A DNA stretch of 64,000 bases from assembly GCF_013377885.1 (NCBI RefSeq), contig NZ_JABKAU010000003.1:1-64000 (forward strand), read 5' to 3'. How positions within the stretch are numbered: the first letter of the stretch is position 1; every line of letters starts with the position of its first letter. The DNA comes from Hymenobacter lapidiphilus (GTDB taxonomy: Bacteria > Bacteroidota > Bacteroidia > Cytophagales > Hymenobacteraceae). A program made the translations under genes and the position numbers. This document shows positions 25,044 to 33,640 of the stretch, piece after piece. Below the pieces are notes generated by a model. That model did no database searches and was not told where the DNA came from. It was given only the letters and a program-made list of their open reading frames with translations.

Positions 25044-26447
25044 TTATTTTGTCTCCTCTTCGTCGGAAAACGCAGCCTTATCCTCTTTTGCGGCTATTTT
25101 GTCCTTTCCACCTTTCCCTTCATTGGTGGGGACACCCTCGAAATTGGGCGGAAAACCGTTAAGCTGCCGCCACAGCTCAAACCAGATGGATACGTCATCA
25201 AGTAAAGCCCAGCCATACACGCCCGAGCCGATGCGCAGCTGCTGGGGCCAAGCTTCTTGTGTACGGTCGGGCGTAACCAGCACCCGGTACAGGCCTTGCG
25301 AATCAATGTTGTCGATGACTGCCACCCGGCCGCCGAAGGTACCGAAGCTGGAGCCAGGCCAGCCGCTGAACACCAGTGCCGGCCAGCCATCAAACTGCAG
25401 TCGCACCTCGCGGCCTACGCTTAGCAGCGGCACATCCATGGGCTTTACATATAGTTCGGCGGCCAACTCCGGCGCAATAGGCATTACCGTCACTACATCT
25501 TCGCCTTCTTTTACGATTTCGCCGATACCTTGCTTGAGCGCCCGCACCACGTAGCCGTCCTGCGGTGCCCGAATGGCGTAAAAGCCTGCCCGGATACGCA
25601 GATTGGCCAGCTCATTGCGCAATTTGGCAATCTGGCCCTCCGAGTCGAACTGATACGCCACGGCCGAGCGCCGCTCCGACTCCGACTTGGCCAGCTTGTC
25701 CTGGTAATCGGCCTGGAGTGAGGTAAGCTCTAACTGGGCATTGATGAGCTCCTGACGGGAAGCCCCGAGCTTGTTTTCTACGCCCTGCAGCTTAGCCGTG
25801 CTTTCCTGCAGCTTAAGGCGGCGCTGCTCCAGCTCGGTGAGGCTTTTGAGACCCTGGCGGTAAAGCTCTTCCTGGCGGCCCAACTGCTCGCGGGCAATGG
25901 CAAAATCATTCTCAGAAGCCCGCAAATCGGCCTCATCGGAATTAACCTTTAAACGCGTCTGCTTCACTTTGTTGCGGGCCTTATCGAGGCTCACGGCCAA
26001 GCCCGCCCGCAGGGCGTCCTGCTGGTCGCCGAGTGCTACCGTCTTACCCTCGTTCTGCTCCAGGGCCGCCACCTTGGCCTCCAGCTGCTCGCGGGTGCGC
26101 TCCACCAGTTGTGGATCGAAGTATTTTTCCTTTATTTCCGTGATTTCGACCAGCGTATCTCCTTTCTTCACCAGCTGACCCTCGCGCACCCGCCAGCCGG
26201 CAATGCGCCCGCCAATGGTAGTGGGCACGGTCTGGGGCCGGTCCTGGGGGCGCAATGTAGTCAGCTGGCCATAAGAGCGGATGTTCTGGGTCCAGGGCAG
26301 GAAGCCGGCCAGAACTACGACAATACCCAGCACGGCCAGCCAACGGGCCAGCACCCGGCCGGTACGTGGGGTCTGCACCCGCTGGTACGAGTGGAAGCCC
26401 CCCAATAGCGGGTCGGGTATTTCCTGAGGCTGTTTGGCAGAGGACAT
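25044..26447 (-). CDS. HlyD family membrane fusion (adaptor) protein
   Basis: A 467-residue periplasmic adaptor with one membrane helix near residues 34-50 (LARWLAVLGIVVVLAGFLPW). It then has a lipoyl-like half motif (VREGQLVKKGDTLVEITEIK), a long coiled-coil hairpin (about 95-290), the returning half motif (IRAPQDGYVVRALKQGIGEIV) and a beta-barrel part (RLQFDGWPALVF). The architecture is that of type I secretion adaptors. ATG 26447 (MSSAKQPQEI) is preferred to the upstream ATG at 26528. It lies 239 bp downstream of the ABC gene and 71 bp before the tolC-like gene. Confidence 0.88.
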   Translation of the reverse strand: MSSAKQPQEIPDPLLGGFHSYQRVQTPRTGRVLARWLAVLGIVVVLAGFLPWTQNIRSYGQLTTLRPQDRPQTVPTTIGGRIAGWRVREGQLVKKGDTLVEITEIKEKYFDPQLVERTREQLEAKVAALEQNEGKTVALGDQQDALRAGLAVSLDKARNKVKQTRLKVNSDEADLRASENDFAIAREQLGRQEELYRQGLKSLTELEQRRLKLQESTAKLQGVENKLGASRQELINAQLELTSLQADYQDKLAKSESERRSAVAYQFDSEGQIAKLRNELANLRIRAGFYAIRAPQDGYVVRALKQGIGEIVKEGEDVVTVMPIAPELAAELYVKPMDVPLLSVGREVRLQFDGWPALVFSGWPGSSFGTFGGRVAVIDNIDSQGLYRVLVTPDRTQEAWPQQLRIGSGVYGWALLDDVSIWFELWRQLNGFPPNFEGVPTNEGKGGKDKIAAKEDKAAFSDEEETK

Positions 26448-26686
26448 GTGAAGCAGTTTAGCAGGTAGCGGGGCCAAGGCGGCCCGCTTTCTTTCCTGCG
26501 GGGTACTTATCAGATTGAGAGATAACAAGTGGACGGAGGGAACACTTGACTAAAGACGCCACCGGCCTTAGAGCTTACAAGCGCCGGTTGGCAGCTGGCT
26601 GACAAACCGTAACGACGGTCTTTCCATTCAGCCGGAAAGCGCAAACCGTTGCCGTAACCCCGCCCGGGCGCCGGAACCGACGGGTA
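26448..26686. other. gap between the ABC and hlyD genes
   Basis: 239 bp within an otherwise compact set of same-strand genes. It holds direct repeats of GTTACGG...GGTTTG on the minus strand and GC-rich inverted stretches, but no convincing promoter or gene. It may be a regulatory leader for hlyD-tolC. Confidence 0.4.
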
Positions 26687-28399
26687 TTACAGCACGCCCA
26701 TAACTGTATCGTAGCTGCCTTCGGCCTCAATGCGGCCGTCGCGTAGTAATACCAGCCGGTCGCAGAGCCGAAGTGCATCGGGACTGTGGGTGGCAATGAG
26801 CACGGTCCAGGGCTGGTCGGGGGCCAGCAAGCGGCTCATAATGCGTAGCCGCTCGCCCCGCTCTACGCCCGACAGCGGGTTATCGAGTAGCAGCAGGCGA
26901 GGCCGGCTAACAAGGGCCCGCACCAGCAACAGCTTCTGGCGGGCACTGTCGGAGAGGGGCGTACCAACGCTGATGGGCGTATTCAGGCCTTGGGCGCGGG
27001 CATACAGCTCATCGCGCAGGCCCACCAGCTCCAGCGCCCAGGCCACATCATCGGGTTCGATGAAAGGCTGATCGATGGTGATATTTTGTAGCAGCGTCCC
27101 TTCGAATAAGCCCTGGTGCGACATATTATCAGCCAAGTCGCGGCTCAGACATATGGGGGCCAAATCGCGCAGGGGGCGGTTGTCGTAGGCCACCACGCCG
27201 GCGTAGCCTTCGAGCAGACCGGCCATTACATCGAGCAGTGTGCTTTTACCAGAGCCGTCGGAGCCCACTAGGCCTACTTTTTCGCCCGGCGCAAGCTTAA
27301 GCAGAATATCGGCCAGCGTGTCTTGCTCGGCCTGGGGGTAGCGGTAGCTGACCTCGAACAGCTCGACGTGCAGGCCCACCAGCGGCTGAACCCGGGGTAG
27401 CTCGTAGGTGCCGCTACTGAGTTTGTTGAGGGGCAAATCGAGCACATGCCCGATTTTATCGAGTGAGGTCAGCGCGTCGTATACCACATCAATCTTGAGC
27501 AGCACCTTTTCCATGGCTGTAATGATGAGGATAATCACGATTTCAGCCGCCACAAACTGGCCAATATTGAGCTGCTTGGTAATCAGCAGCCAGCAGCCGA
27601 TGATGAGCAGAGCCGCCGTAATCAACCCCCGGAAAACCACGAAGCCCCAAAACTGGGTCACCAAGATCTTGAAGTGAGTCTGGCGGGCGGTCAGGTAACC
27701 ATCTACGATCTGATCGGTGCGGCCAATGGCCAGCTGCTGGCGGGGTGCGTTGCGGAACGTGTTGACGGTGCGGGCCACGTCTTCGAGCCACGACACCACG
27801 CGGTACTTGTATTTAGATTCGATGAGGCTGCTTTGGAGGCCGCCAGGGCCGGTAATGCGGATCAGCAGGGCCAGCAACCCCAGCAGCAGCAAGCCAAACA
27901 CAATGAAAACCGGGTGGTAGAAGGAAAGCAGAATCAGGCCGAACAGGATTTGCAGCGCGGCGGCCGAAAACTCAATCAGTAGCGTAGAAAGGCCTTTTTG
28001 CAAGGTGGGAGCGTCGAGCAGGCGGTTCATGAGCTCGGGCAGGTACTGCCCGTCCAGGGCTTCGGTACGCACCCGGGGCAGGCGCACAGCAAAATCGTAG
28101 CTGATGCGGGCAAACAGCCGCTCCTGCATATATTCGACCAGTTTCAGCTGCATTACCTGCAGGCCTCCCACCGCAATGGTGCCAAACACAATAAAGCCAA
28201 TAAGCACAATTAGCGAGGTACTCACGTCGCCGCTCGTTACAAACCCGATAACCGATTGTACACCTAGTGGCAGTGTCAGGCTGATGAGGCCCGCCAGCGC
28301 GGCATAAACGTAGAGGTAGCCGATGTCGCGCCGTTCGCTGTTCAGCAACTGCCACAAACGCTGTATGGGGGGCATTGAGGATTCCGAAGAACTGGCCAT
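26687..28399 (-). CDS. ABC exporter, fused membrane and nucleotide-binding domains, degenerate ATPase motifs
   Basis: A 570-residue half-transporter. Five to six membrane helices (residues 25-310) are followed by a nucleotide-binding domain. Walker A is GSDGSGKST with Lys385. Walker B is LLLLDN (Asp506, then Asn507 where the catalytic Glu is expected). The signature region reads LSDSARQ instead of LSGGQ. The Q-loop region reads ICLSRDLADNMSHQ with no Gln at the usual spot, and the H-loop His in ATHSPDA is kept. The gene lies between tetR and hlyD-tolC, so it is the inner-membrane part of a type I-like exporter. There is no N-terminal C39 peptidase domain. ATP turnover is probably slow or altered. 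Confidence 0.88.
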   Translation of the reverse strand: MASSSESSMPPIQRLWQLLNSERRDIGYLYVYAALAGLISLTLPLGVQSVIGFVTSGDVSTSLIVLIGFIVFGTIAVGGLQVMQLKLVEYMQERLFARISYDFAVRLPRVRTEALDGQYLPELMNRLLDAPTLQKGLSTLLIEFSAAALQILFGLILLSFYHPVFIVFGLLLLGLLALLIRITGPGGLQSSLIESKYKYRVVSWLEDVARTVNTFRNAPRQQLAIGRTDQIVDGYLTARQTHFKILVTQFWGFVVFRGLITAALLIIGCWLLITKQLNIGQFVAAEIVIILIITAMEKVLLKIDVVYDALTSLDKIGHVLDLPLNKLSSGTYELPRVQPLVGLHVELFEVSYRYPQAEQDTLADILLKLAPGEKVGLVGSDGSGKSTLLDVMAGLLEGYAGVVAYDNRPLRDLAPICLSRDLADNMSHQGLFEGTLLQNITIDQPFIEPDDVAWALELVGLRDELYARAQGLNTPISVGTPLSDSARQKLLLVRALVSRPRLLLLDNPLSGVERGERLRIMSRLLAPDQPWTVLIATHSPDALRLCDRLVLLRDGRIEAEGSYDTVMGVL

Positions 28400-28466
28400 G
28401 AACTATAGGCTGGAATAATTAATGAGAGGAGAGTGAGACGCCGAGGCTGCACTGAGCAGGGCCGGT

Positions 28467-29141
28467 TCAGCGCAGCGCCCCGAAGGCCAGGTTTTCAAGG
28501 AATCGGTACAGAACCGTCTCTTCGCTACCAGTGTTTTGCGCATCGGTAAGCCCGGGCAGGTGCCGGGCAAAAAAGTGCTGCTTACGGGCAGCCTCCACCA
28601 GAGTGCTCACCAGCGCCCGCGGAAACGGATAGGTGGGTGCCAGTTCCGTTACAACAGCGGCCACTTCGGCAACCAGCCGCTTGTATTCGCGAAACAGACC
28701 GGCCTCATTGTCCTGGTCCACTTCGTGGGTGAGGTAGGCCTTGGAGGCTTCATGGACCACAACACGGTAAAGGGCGGCCTCATCAAGCGGCGTCGTAGTG
28801 GGGTCGTCGTGGTGGGCACGCGTGAATACGCCCAGAATCAGGCGCAGGCGCTGGGCGGCATCGGGCACGTTATGGGTATGGAAACGGATCTGGTAGCGCA
28901 TCCAGGCCCAGTACCACGACACCAGGTACACCAGCAGCCGGTGCTTGTTTTCGAAGTAGCGGTAGAGCGAGGCCTCGGTAGACCCCATGCGCTGGGCCAG
29001 CTTCTTGAACGTGAACTGCTCCAGCCCGATTTCATCAATCAGCTGCACGCTCTCGGCAATCAGCCGGCGGCCCAGCTCGGTGTCCTGCGGGTCGCGCAGG
29101 TACAGGCGTTCGTTCAACTCAATGCGCAGGATCGGATTCAT
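28467..29141 (-). CDS. TetR family transcriptional regulator
   Basis: A 224-residue regulator. The N-terminal helix-turn-helix (IDEIGLEQFTFKKLAQRMGS, then EASLYRYFENKHRLL) is a clear TetR DNA-binding domain, at about residues 30-75. The C-terminal ligand domain is not similar to anything I recognise. It is 67 bp upstream of the ABC exporter on the same strand and probably controls the export genes and itself. The ATG at 29141 (MNPILRIELNERL) is preferred; an earlier start would add 25 residues before the usual leader. Confidence 0.88.
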   Translation of the reverse strand: MNPILRIELNERLYLRDPQDTELGRRLIAESVQLIDEIGLEQFTFKKLAQRMGSTEASLYRYFENKHRLLVYLVSWYWAWMRYQIRFHTHNVPDAAQRLRLILGVFTRAHHDDPTTTPLDEAALYRVVVHEASKAYLTHEVDQDNEAGLFREYKRLVAEVAAVVTELAPTYPFPRALVSTLVEAARKQHFFARHLPGLTDAQNTGSEETVLYRFLENLAFGALR

Positions 29142-29160
29142 AGTCAATATCGATGGAGTC

Positions 29161-29183
29161 AGCAAGGTAGCACTCTCCTTGCT
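29161..29183. promoter_or_regulatory. possible operator of the TetR regulator
   Basis: Inverted repeat AGCAAGG ... CCTTGCT with a 9-bp spacer, 20 bp before the tetR ATG and downstream of its promoter. The position and symmetry suit an autoregulatory site. Confidence 0.3.
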
Positions 29184-29265
29184 GATAGCATTACTAGCGG
29201 GTTGAAACCCAAACAATGCCTCTCAGTCCATTGCCAGTGATTCTTCTCCTTCTCGAAACCTGCTG

Positions 29266-29273
29266 CAAAGGTA
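29266..29273 (-). promoter_or_regulatory. probable promoter -7 element of the tetR-export cluster
   Basis: TACCTTTG on the minus strand, perfect TAnnTTTG. It would give a leader of about 120 bases ahead of tetR, which contains the inverted repeat at 29161. The -33 region is poor. Confidence 0.45.
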
Positions 29274-29367
29274 CCTTCTCTGTCCAGGCACCGACTTAAT
29301 ATGGAATTAAATGGAGCTTAAATTCCAATTAAAAAGCCCTCCCTACCGTGGTTTATTCCTATGCATC

Positions 29368-29422
29368 GCGCCTCATCCCTGGCCCGTCTCCTGCCGAAGC
29401 AGGGCGGCCAGGGATAAGGCGC
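29368..29422. repeat. hairpin-forming inverted repeat
   Basis: Arms GCGCCTCATCCCTGGCC and GGCCAGGGATAAGGCGC (one mismatch in 17) with an inner pair CCTGC/GCAGG. It lies between the tetR promoter region and the icd stop, so it can serve as icd terminator. No other copy is in the window. Confidence 0.55.
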
Positions 29423-29479
29423 GGGGGCAAAGCCAATGCTGCCAGGGGCGACCCAACCCAACAGCAGGCGGGCAATGCG

Positions 29480-30967
29480 CTACTCTCCTTGCCCCAGCGA
29501 GAAAGCGCGCTGGCCGTCCATGAGGTAAAGATTTTCAGTTTTGATGACCATGATGCCGGCCTCGGTCAGGCGGCGCTGCAAATCGAGTACCTGCCCAAAC
29601 TGCACGGGCGTGTAGCCCACCTGGGTAGCGGTGGCCTCGGTGGCGGTGGTGGCCACAAAGCGGCACCGCCAATGGTCGGTGCAGAACGTTTCGGCATGGC
29701 CATCGGGGTACACCTTCACGCCGCGGTTGGTAATGATTTTGAGTTTCAGGTCCGGCCCCGCCAGCCGGGCCAGCTGCTCGCCCAGCTCGTTAGGATTGAG
29801 GCCGTTCCAGCACACAAACACATCGGAGCCCACGAGCTGCTGCTCCACCACCGGCCGCCTGTACGGCGTTGCGGGCTTGGCAGCTGTTGCGGCCGGGGCC
29901 ACCTCGCCCGCCCTGAAGGAAGCCAGCTGCTGCGGCTCACGACCCAGGCGTTCTATCACGGCATCGGCAAAGCCCTCAGTGCTCACTTTGGTAGTGCTCG
30001 TTTCGGCGCGGTAGATGTCGGCCGTGTGCTGGCCGTCTTCCAGAGCGCAGAGCCAAGCGTTGTGCACGCGGGCGGCCACCTCGTGCTGGCCCAGATGCAC
30101 GAGCATCAGCACGGCGGCCTGCAACAGACCCGAGGGGTTGGCAACGCCCTGGCCGGCAATGTCGGGGGCCGAACCGTGGATGGCCTCGAACAGCGCCCCG
30201 TGGTCGCCGATATTGGAAGAGCCCGCCAAACCCACCGAACCCGCCAGCTGGGCCACTACATCCGAAATAATGTCGCCGTACAGGTTCAGTGTTACAATTA
30301 CGTCGTAGCGTTCGGGCGTATCGGCCAGCCGGGCCGTCCCGATGTCGATAATCTGGTGGTCCTGCCCCAGGTCGGGGTACTGCTGCCCTATCTCCATAAA
30401 CACCCGATGAAACAACCCGTCGGTGAGCTTCATGATGTTGTCCTTGGTCATGCACGTAACGTGCTTGCGGCCATGCCTGCGGGCGTATTCGAAGGCGTAG
30501 CGCACGATTTTCTCGCACCCCGGCCGGCTTACCAACTTCAGGCACTGCACTACCTCGGGCGTCTGCTGGTGCTCAATGCCGGCGTAAAGGTCCTCCTCGT
30601 TTTCGCGCACAATCACGATATCGAGGTCGGGGTGGCGGGTGAACACGGCCGGGTAGAGCGAGCGGGTAGGCCGCACGTTGGCGTACAGGCCCAGAGTTTT
30701 ACGCAGCGTTACGTTCAGGCTCTTGTAGCCTCCGCCCAGCGGCGTGGTGATGGGCGCTTTCAGCAACACGCCGGTGCGCCGCAACGAGTCCCAGGCTTCC
30801 GGCCCGATACCCGAGGCGTGGCCCGCCAAATACATCTGTTCGCCTACCTCAATAAACTCCGGCTCGATGGCCGCGCCCGCCGCTTCCAAAATCCGTAGCG
30901 TCTGAGTCATGATTTCAGGACCGATACCGTCGCCGACGGCTACCGTGATAGGGGTTTTGCTTGCCAT
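29480..30967 (-). CDS. icd: NADP-dependent isocitrate dehydrogenase (Thermus type)
   Basis: Catalyses oxidative decarboxylation of isocitrate to 2-oxoglutarate in the TCA cycle. At 495 residues it matches the roughly 496-residue Thermus-type enzyme: a core dehydrogenase (VAVGDGIGPEIM at the start, SLNVTLRKTLGLYANVRP substrate loop, IVRENEEDLYAG, NLYGDIISDVVAQLAGSVGL, HGSAPDIAGQGVANPSG) plus a C-terminal extension of about 140 residues (WNGLNPNELGEQLARLAGPD) typical of that type. ATG 30967 (MASKTPITVAVGDG) is the natural start; an upstream in-frame ATG would add an AT-rich leader. Confidence 0.92.
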   Translation of the reverse strand: MASKTPITVAVGDGIGPEIMTQTLRILEAAGAAIEPEFIEVGEQMYLAGHASGIGPEAWDSLRRTGVLLKAPITTPLGGGYKSLNVTLRKTLGLYANVRPTRSLYPAVFTRHPDLDIVIVRENEEDLYAGIEHQQTPEVVQCLKLVSRPGCEKIVRYAFEYARRHGRKHVTCMTKDNIMKLTDGLFHRVFMEIGQQYPDLGQDHQIIDIGTARLADTPERYDVIVTLNLYGDIISDVVAQLAGSVGLAGSSNIGDHGALFEAIHGSAPDIAGQGVANPSGLLQAAVLMLVHLGQHEVAARVHNAWLCALEDGQHTADIYRAETSTTKVSTEGFADAVIERLGREPQQLASFRAGEVAPAATAAKPATPYRRPVVEQQLVGSDVFVCWNGLNPNELGEQLARLAGPDLKLKIITNRGVKVYPDGHAETFCTDHWRCRFVATTATEATATQVGYTPVQFGQVLDLQRRLTEAGIMVIKTENLYLMDGQRAFSLGQGE

Positions 30968-31024
30968 GTTGGGTAACTGAGTTGGGAAAGTGAATGCCGG
31001 CCAGGTTCTCACCGAGTCGCTCCG

Positions 31025-31032
31025 CAAATCTA
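31025..31032 (-). promoter_or_regulatory. probable promoter -7 element of icd
   Basis: TAGATTTG on the minus strand, a perfect match to TAnnTTTG, 57 bp before the icd ATG. The -33 region is AT-rich without a clear TTTG. Confidence 0.55.
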
Positions 31033-31357
31033 ACAACACTTTTTTCATTAATAGCTTTACTATTATAATTGGAAGTATATAACTATTTACTAATCGACTT
31101 ATAGACAACACTATAAATATCAAAATCGGCGGATTTTTATCCTTCTATACTTTTTGTCGGCTACAAGCAAGCAACCATATCCCGGATTTATTGTATAATA
31201 GTAAAACTATCAATATTGGCAGCAACAATATTAAAATAGTCTTAAAATGGCACCCCTCCCCCGTTCCGGTCGCTACCTGTTGGTTGGTCAGCCGGCCCAG
31301 CTGCCGCCTACGCCGGTGGCCACTATCAAACGCCTGAGCCACACGCAACTGCGGGTT
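31033..31357. other. AT-rich divergent intergenic region
   Basis: About 200 bp of markedly AT-rich sequence (31040-31245) between icd and the SPFH gene, in sharp contrast to the GC-rich surroundings. It probably holds the promoters of both genes. It contains short palindromic runs such as AGCTTTACTATTATAA and TATAATAGTAAAACTAT but no gene. The stretch 31247-31357 could be an N-terminal extension of the SPFH gene if it starts at ATG 31247. Confidence 0.55.
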
Positions 31358-32281
31358 ATGCTCGACACATTCTACTCTTATGCGCTGCACCGCCCGTTGC
31401 TGCTACGCCAACCCCTCATGGCGCTACTGCTGGCACTGAGCCTGACGTTGGGCAGCTGCACTACCGTGCGCCAGGGCGAAGTGGGCGTCAAGCGCAAGCT
31501 CGGCCTTCTCGATGAGCAAGTGGTACTGTCGGGGCCAAAGGGGTTCAATCCATTTATCGCCACCATTAGTAAGGTACCGATTACGACCCCGAACCTGGAA
31601 ATCCGTTCCAGCTTGCCGTCTAAAGAAGACTTATCGGTGGGGTCCGGCATCTCGATTCTCTACCGTGTGAAGCCGGAGAAGGCCCCCACCATCCTGCGTG
31701 AAACGGGTAAGGACTACGAGAATGTGCTGATTTTACCCCTGTTTCGTTCGGCAGCGGCCGACGTATGCGCCCGCTACTTCGCCAAGGACATGCACAGCGC
31801 CGGGCGGTCGGTGATTGAAACCGCCATTCAGGAGCGCATGAATGAGGTGTTGCGTACCCGTGGCTTCGAGATTGAGCATGTGCTGATGAAGAACATCGTG
31901 CTGCCCGGCGGCTTGGCCAAGTCCATCGAAGACAAGCTTGAAGCCGAGCAGGATGCCCAGCGCATGGAGTTCCAGAAGCTGCGCGAAACCCGCGACGCAG
32001 AGCGGCGCGTGATTGAAGCGGAGGGCCAGAAGCGCATTGCCGTGGTGCGGGCCGAGGGCCAGCAGGAAGCTAACGTGCTTGAGGCCAGTGGTAAAGCGAA
32101 AGCTATGCGCATCGAAGCAGAAGCCATGCGCCTGACCAACCAGCTCATCAATCGCGACCTAACCCCAGCCGTGCTCAACTACAAATCAATTGAGGCCTTC
32201 CGGGAGCTATCGAAGTCGCCGAATGCCAAAACCATTATCTCCAACGGCACAACACCCCTGCTCAACACGCTTGCTCCCTGA
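31358..32281 (+). CDS. prohibitin/SPFH domain lipoprotein
   Basis: A 307-residue SPFH (band 7) protein, related to prohibitins that form ring-shaped membrane scaffolds. The hydrophobic N-terminus ends in LSLTLGSC, a lipobox. The SPFH domain (VRQGEVGVKRKLGLLDEQVV, GISILYRVKPEKAPTILRETG) is followed by a long charged helix rich in Glu, Arg and Ala (EAEQDAQRMEFQKLRETRDA), the usual oligomerisation coiled coil. The start is uncertain: ATG 31358 is chosen, while 31247 adds 37 residues and 31418 starts at the hydrophobic core. A GC-rich hairpin follows the stop. Confidence 0.85.
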   Translation: MLDTFYSYALHRPLLLRQPLMALLLALSLTLGSCTTVRQGEVGVKRKLGLLDEQVVLSGPKGFNPFIATISKVPITTPNLEIRSSLPSKEDLSVGSGISILYRVKPEKAPTILRETGKDYENVLILPLFRSAAADVCARYFAKDMHSAGRSVIETAIQERMNEVLRTRGFEIEHVLMKNIVLPGGLAKSIEDKLEAEQDAQRMEFQKLRETRDAERRVIEAEGQKRIAVVRAEGQQEANVLEASGKAKAMRIEAEAMRLTNQLINRDLTPAVLNYKSIEAFRELSKSPNAKTIISNGTTPLLNTLAP

Positions 32282-32299
32282 TGATAACGCGGCTGTTTT

Positions 32300-32332
32300 G
32301 GCCCGGCCCGCTGCTCCCAAGCGGGCCGGGCC
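32300..32332 (+). terminator. hairpin after the SPFH gene
   Basis: Twelve-base perfect arms GGCCCGGCCCGC and GCGGGCCGGGCC around a nine-base loop, followed by TT and CCC. The lack of a long T run makes it a moderate terminator. Confidence 0.6.
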
Positions 32333-32360
32333 TTCCCTCCTACCCTCTTTTCCCTCAATC

Positions 32361-32867
32361 ATGCGCTACTTCCTGATCTTCTTACTGTTTATGACGGGCC
32401 TGGGCGCTCTGCTGCCGGTCCAGGCCCAGGAGCTGGAAACTATCCAGAGCCGCAAGCTCCAACTCAAGTTCCGGGTGCCGGCCGACTGGCGGGTGGAGCG
32501 CCTGCGCACCGACTCGCTCTACGTGATGCACTATAGCAGCCCCGACAAGCAGGTGCAGTTCTGGGTAGGGGAATTGCGCGGGCCCCACGCCACGCTGCCC
32601 CCGGCCGAAGCCCTGCAACGGCTGCTCAACCACCTCGGAGCCACTGAGCACGAAGAGCACCCGGCCACCTCGACCGGCGGCATCACCTTTCTGGAAAGCA
32701 CCGGCACAGCCCGCCTGCAGGGCCGCCAGCAACGCTACGTGGCCCGCGTGGCCGACAACCAGGGCCACCTGCTGCTGGTGTACCTCTACGCTACGCCCAA
32801 AGACTTCGGGGCACAGGCTCCGCTGCTCGACCAGGTACTCAACAGCCTTGCGCCCTTGCCCCGCTAA
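32361..32867 (+). CDS. secreted protein, first of a tandem paralogous pair
   Basis: A 168-residue exported protein. ATG 32361 begins a signal peptide (MRYFLIFLLFMTGLGALL, cut near VQAQ). The mature part is one compact domain: LKFRVPADWRVERLR, VGELRGP, GGITFLESTGTARLQGR, LLLVYLYATPKDFG and a last helix. It shares this pattern with the next gene (VPxxW, GxLRG, LSFLETTGTGQMDGR, VLIYLMATPDAF), so the two arose by duplication. The shape recalls PsbP/DUF1795-type single-domain proteins, but I cannot assign a function. Confidence 0.75.
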   Translation: MRYFLIFLLFMTGLGALLPVQAQELETIQSRKLQLKFRVPADWRVERLRTDSLYVMHYSSPDKQVQFWVGELRGPHATLPPAEALQRLLNHLGATEHEEHPATSTGGITFLESTGTARLQGRQQRYVARVADNQGHLLLVYLYATPKDFGAQAPLLDQVLNSLAPLPR

Positions 32868-33025
32868 CTACCAGGCAAGCTCCCGGCCGGCCAGTCAGCT
32901 GCTTTTTCAGCTTGACTATACGACCGGGTGCTGGCCGGTTTTCGCGCTTGATTTGTCCGTTAAAGTGCGGTACCCGGTACTGCCGGCCCCCTTGGGGTAT
33001 TTTTCCACTGCTTTCCCCTTTCCCA

Positions 33026-33592
33026 ATGAATTCGTTTTCGCGTCCGTTGCTTCTGTTGCTAGTGCTGGTGGGCCTTGTGGTCCGGCCGCTGGCCGCCCAA
33101 TCATCCGCGCCGCCGGTAATGGCCGCCTCGGCGGACGTATCGTTCGAGCGGGTGGTTCTGCCCAAATACGAGTTGGAATACCGCGTACCATCCACGTGGG
33201 AAACCACCCGTCAAAACCTTGATTCGGCTCTGATAACGGCCTACATCAGCCCCGATCAGAGCATGATGCTCTACATCGGTAAGCTGCGCGGCGGGGCCGG
33301 CACTCTCACGCCCGGACAGGCCCTGTACCAGCTCACCGAGCAGTTCGGGGTGCCCGTCAACAAGCAATACGCAACGTCCTATAATGGCCTGAGCTTCCTG
33401 GAAACCACCGGCACGGGCCAGATGGACGGCCGCGTGCTGCGCTACGACGCGCTGGCGGCCCACCACCGGGGCCACGTGGTACTCATCTACCTGATGGCCA
33501 CGCCCGATGCCTTCCTTACCCACGAGCCGCTGATTCAGGAAATTCTGCACAGTATAGCTCCTTTTCCGGAGCAAAAGCGACGGCGGCGCTAG
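33026..33592 (+). CDS. secreted protein, second of a tandem paralogous pair
   Basis: A 188-residue exported protein with signal peptide (PLLLLLVLVGLVVRPLAAQ) and the same single domain as the preceding gene: LEYRVPSTWETTRQ, MLYIGKLRGGAG, GLSFLETTGTGQMDGR, VVLIYLMATPDAFLT. The C-terminus is very basic (EQKRRRR). The two copies have clearly diverged and the gap between them is 158 bp. ATG 33026 is chosen because it begins the signal peptide. Function unknown. Confidence 0.75.
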   Translation: MNSFSRPLLLLLVLVGLVVRPLAAQSSAPPVMAASADVSFERVVLPKYELEYRVPSTWETTRQNLDSALITAYISPDQSMMLYIGKLRGGAGTLTPGQALYQLTEQFGVPVNKQYATSYNGLSFLETTGTGQMDGRVLRYDALAAHHRGHVVLIYLMATPDAFLTHEPLIQEILHSIAPFPEQKRRRR

Positions 33593-33640
33593 GCCGCACC
33601 ACCCCGGCCTCGTTCTTTAGTTTCACCCGCCCACTCTGCC

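Noticed and set aside
29161..29183. strong claim of a TetR operator
   Set aside because: Arms are only seven bases, so it is listed with low confidence and not as a finding.
29348..30898. 516-codon open frame on the plus strand opposite icd
   Set aside because: It is the antisense shadow of a well-conserved enzyme in GC-rich DNA. It has no recognisable domain and starts in a repeat.
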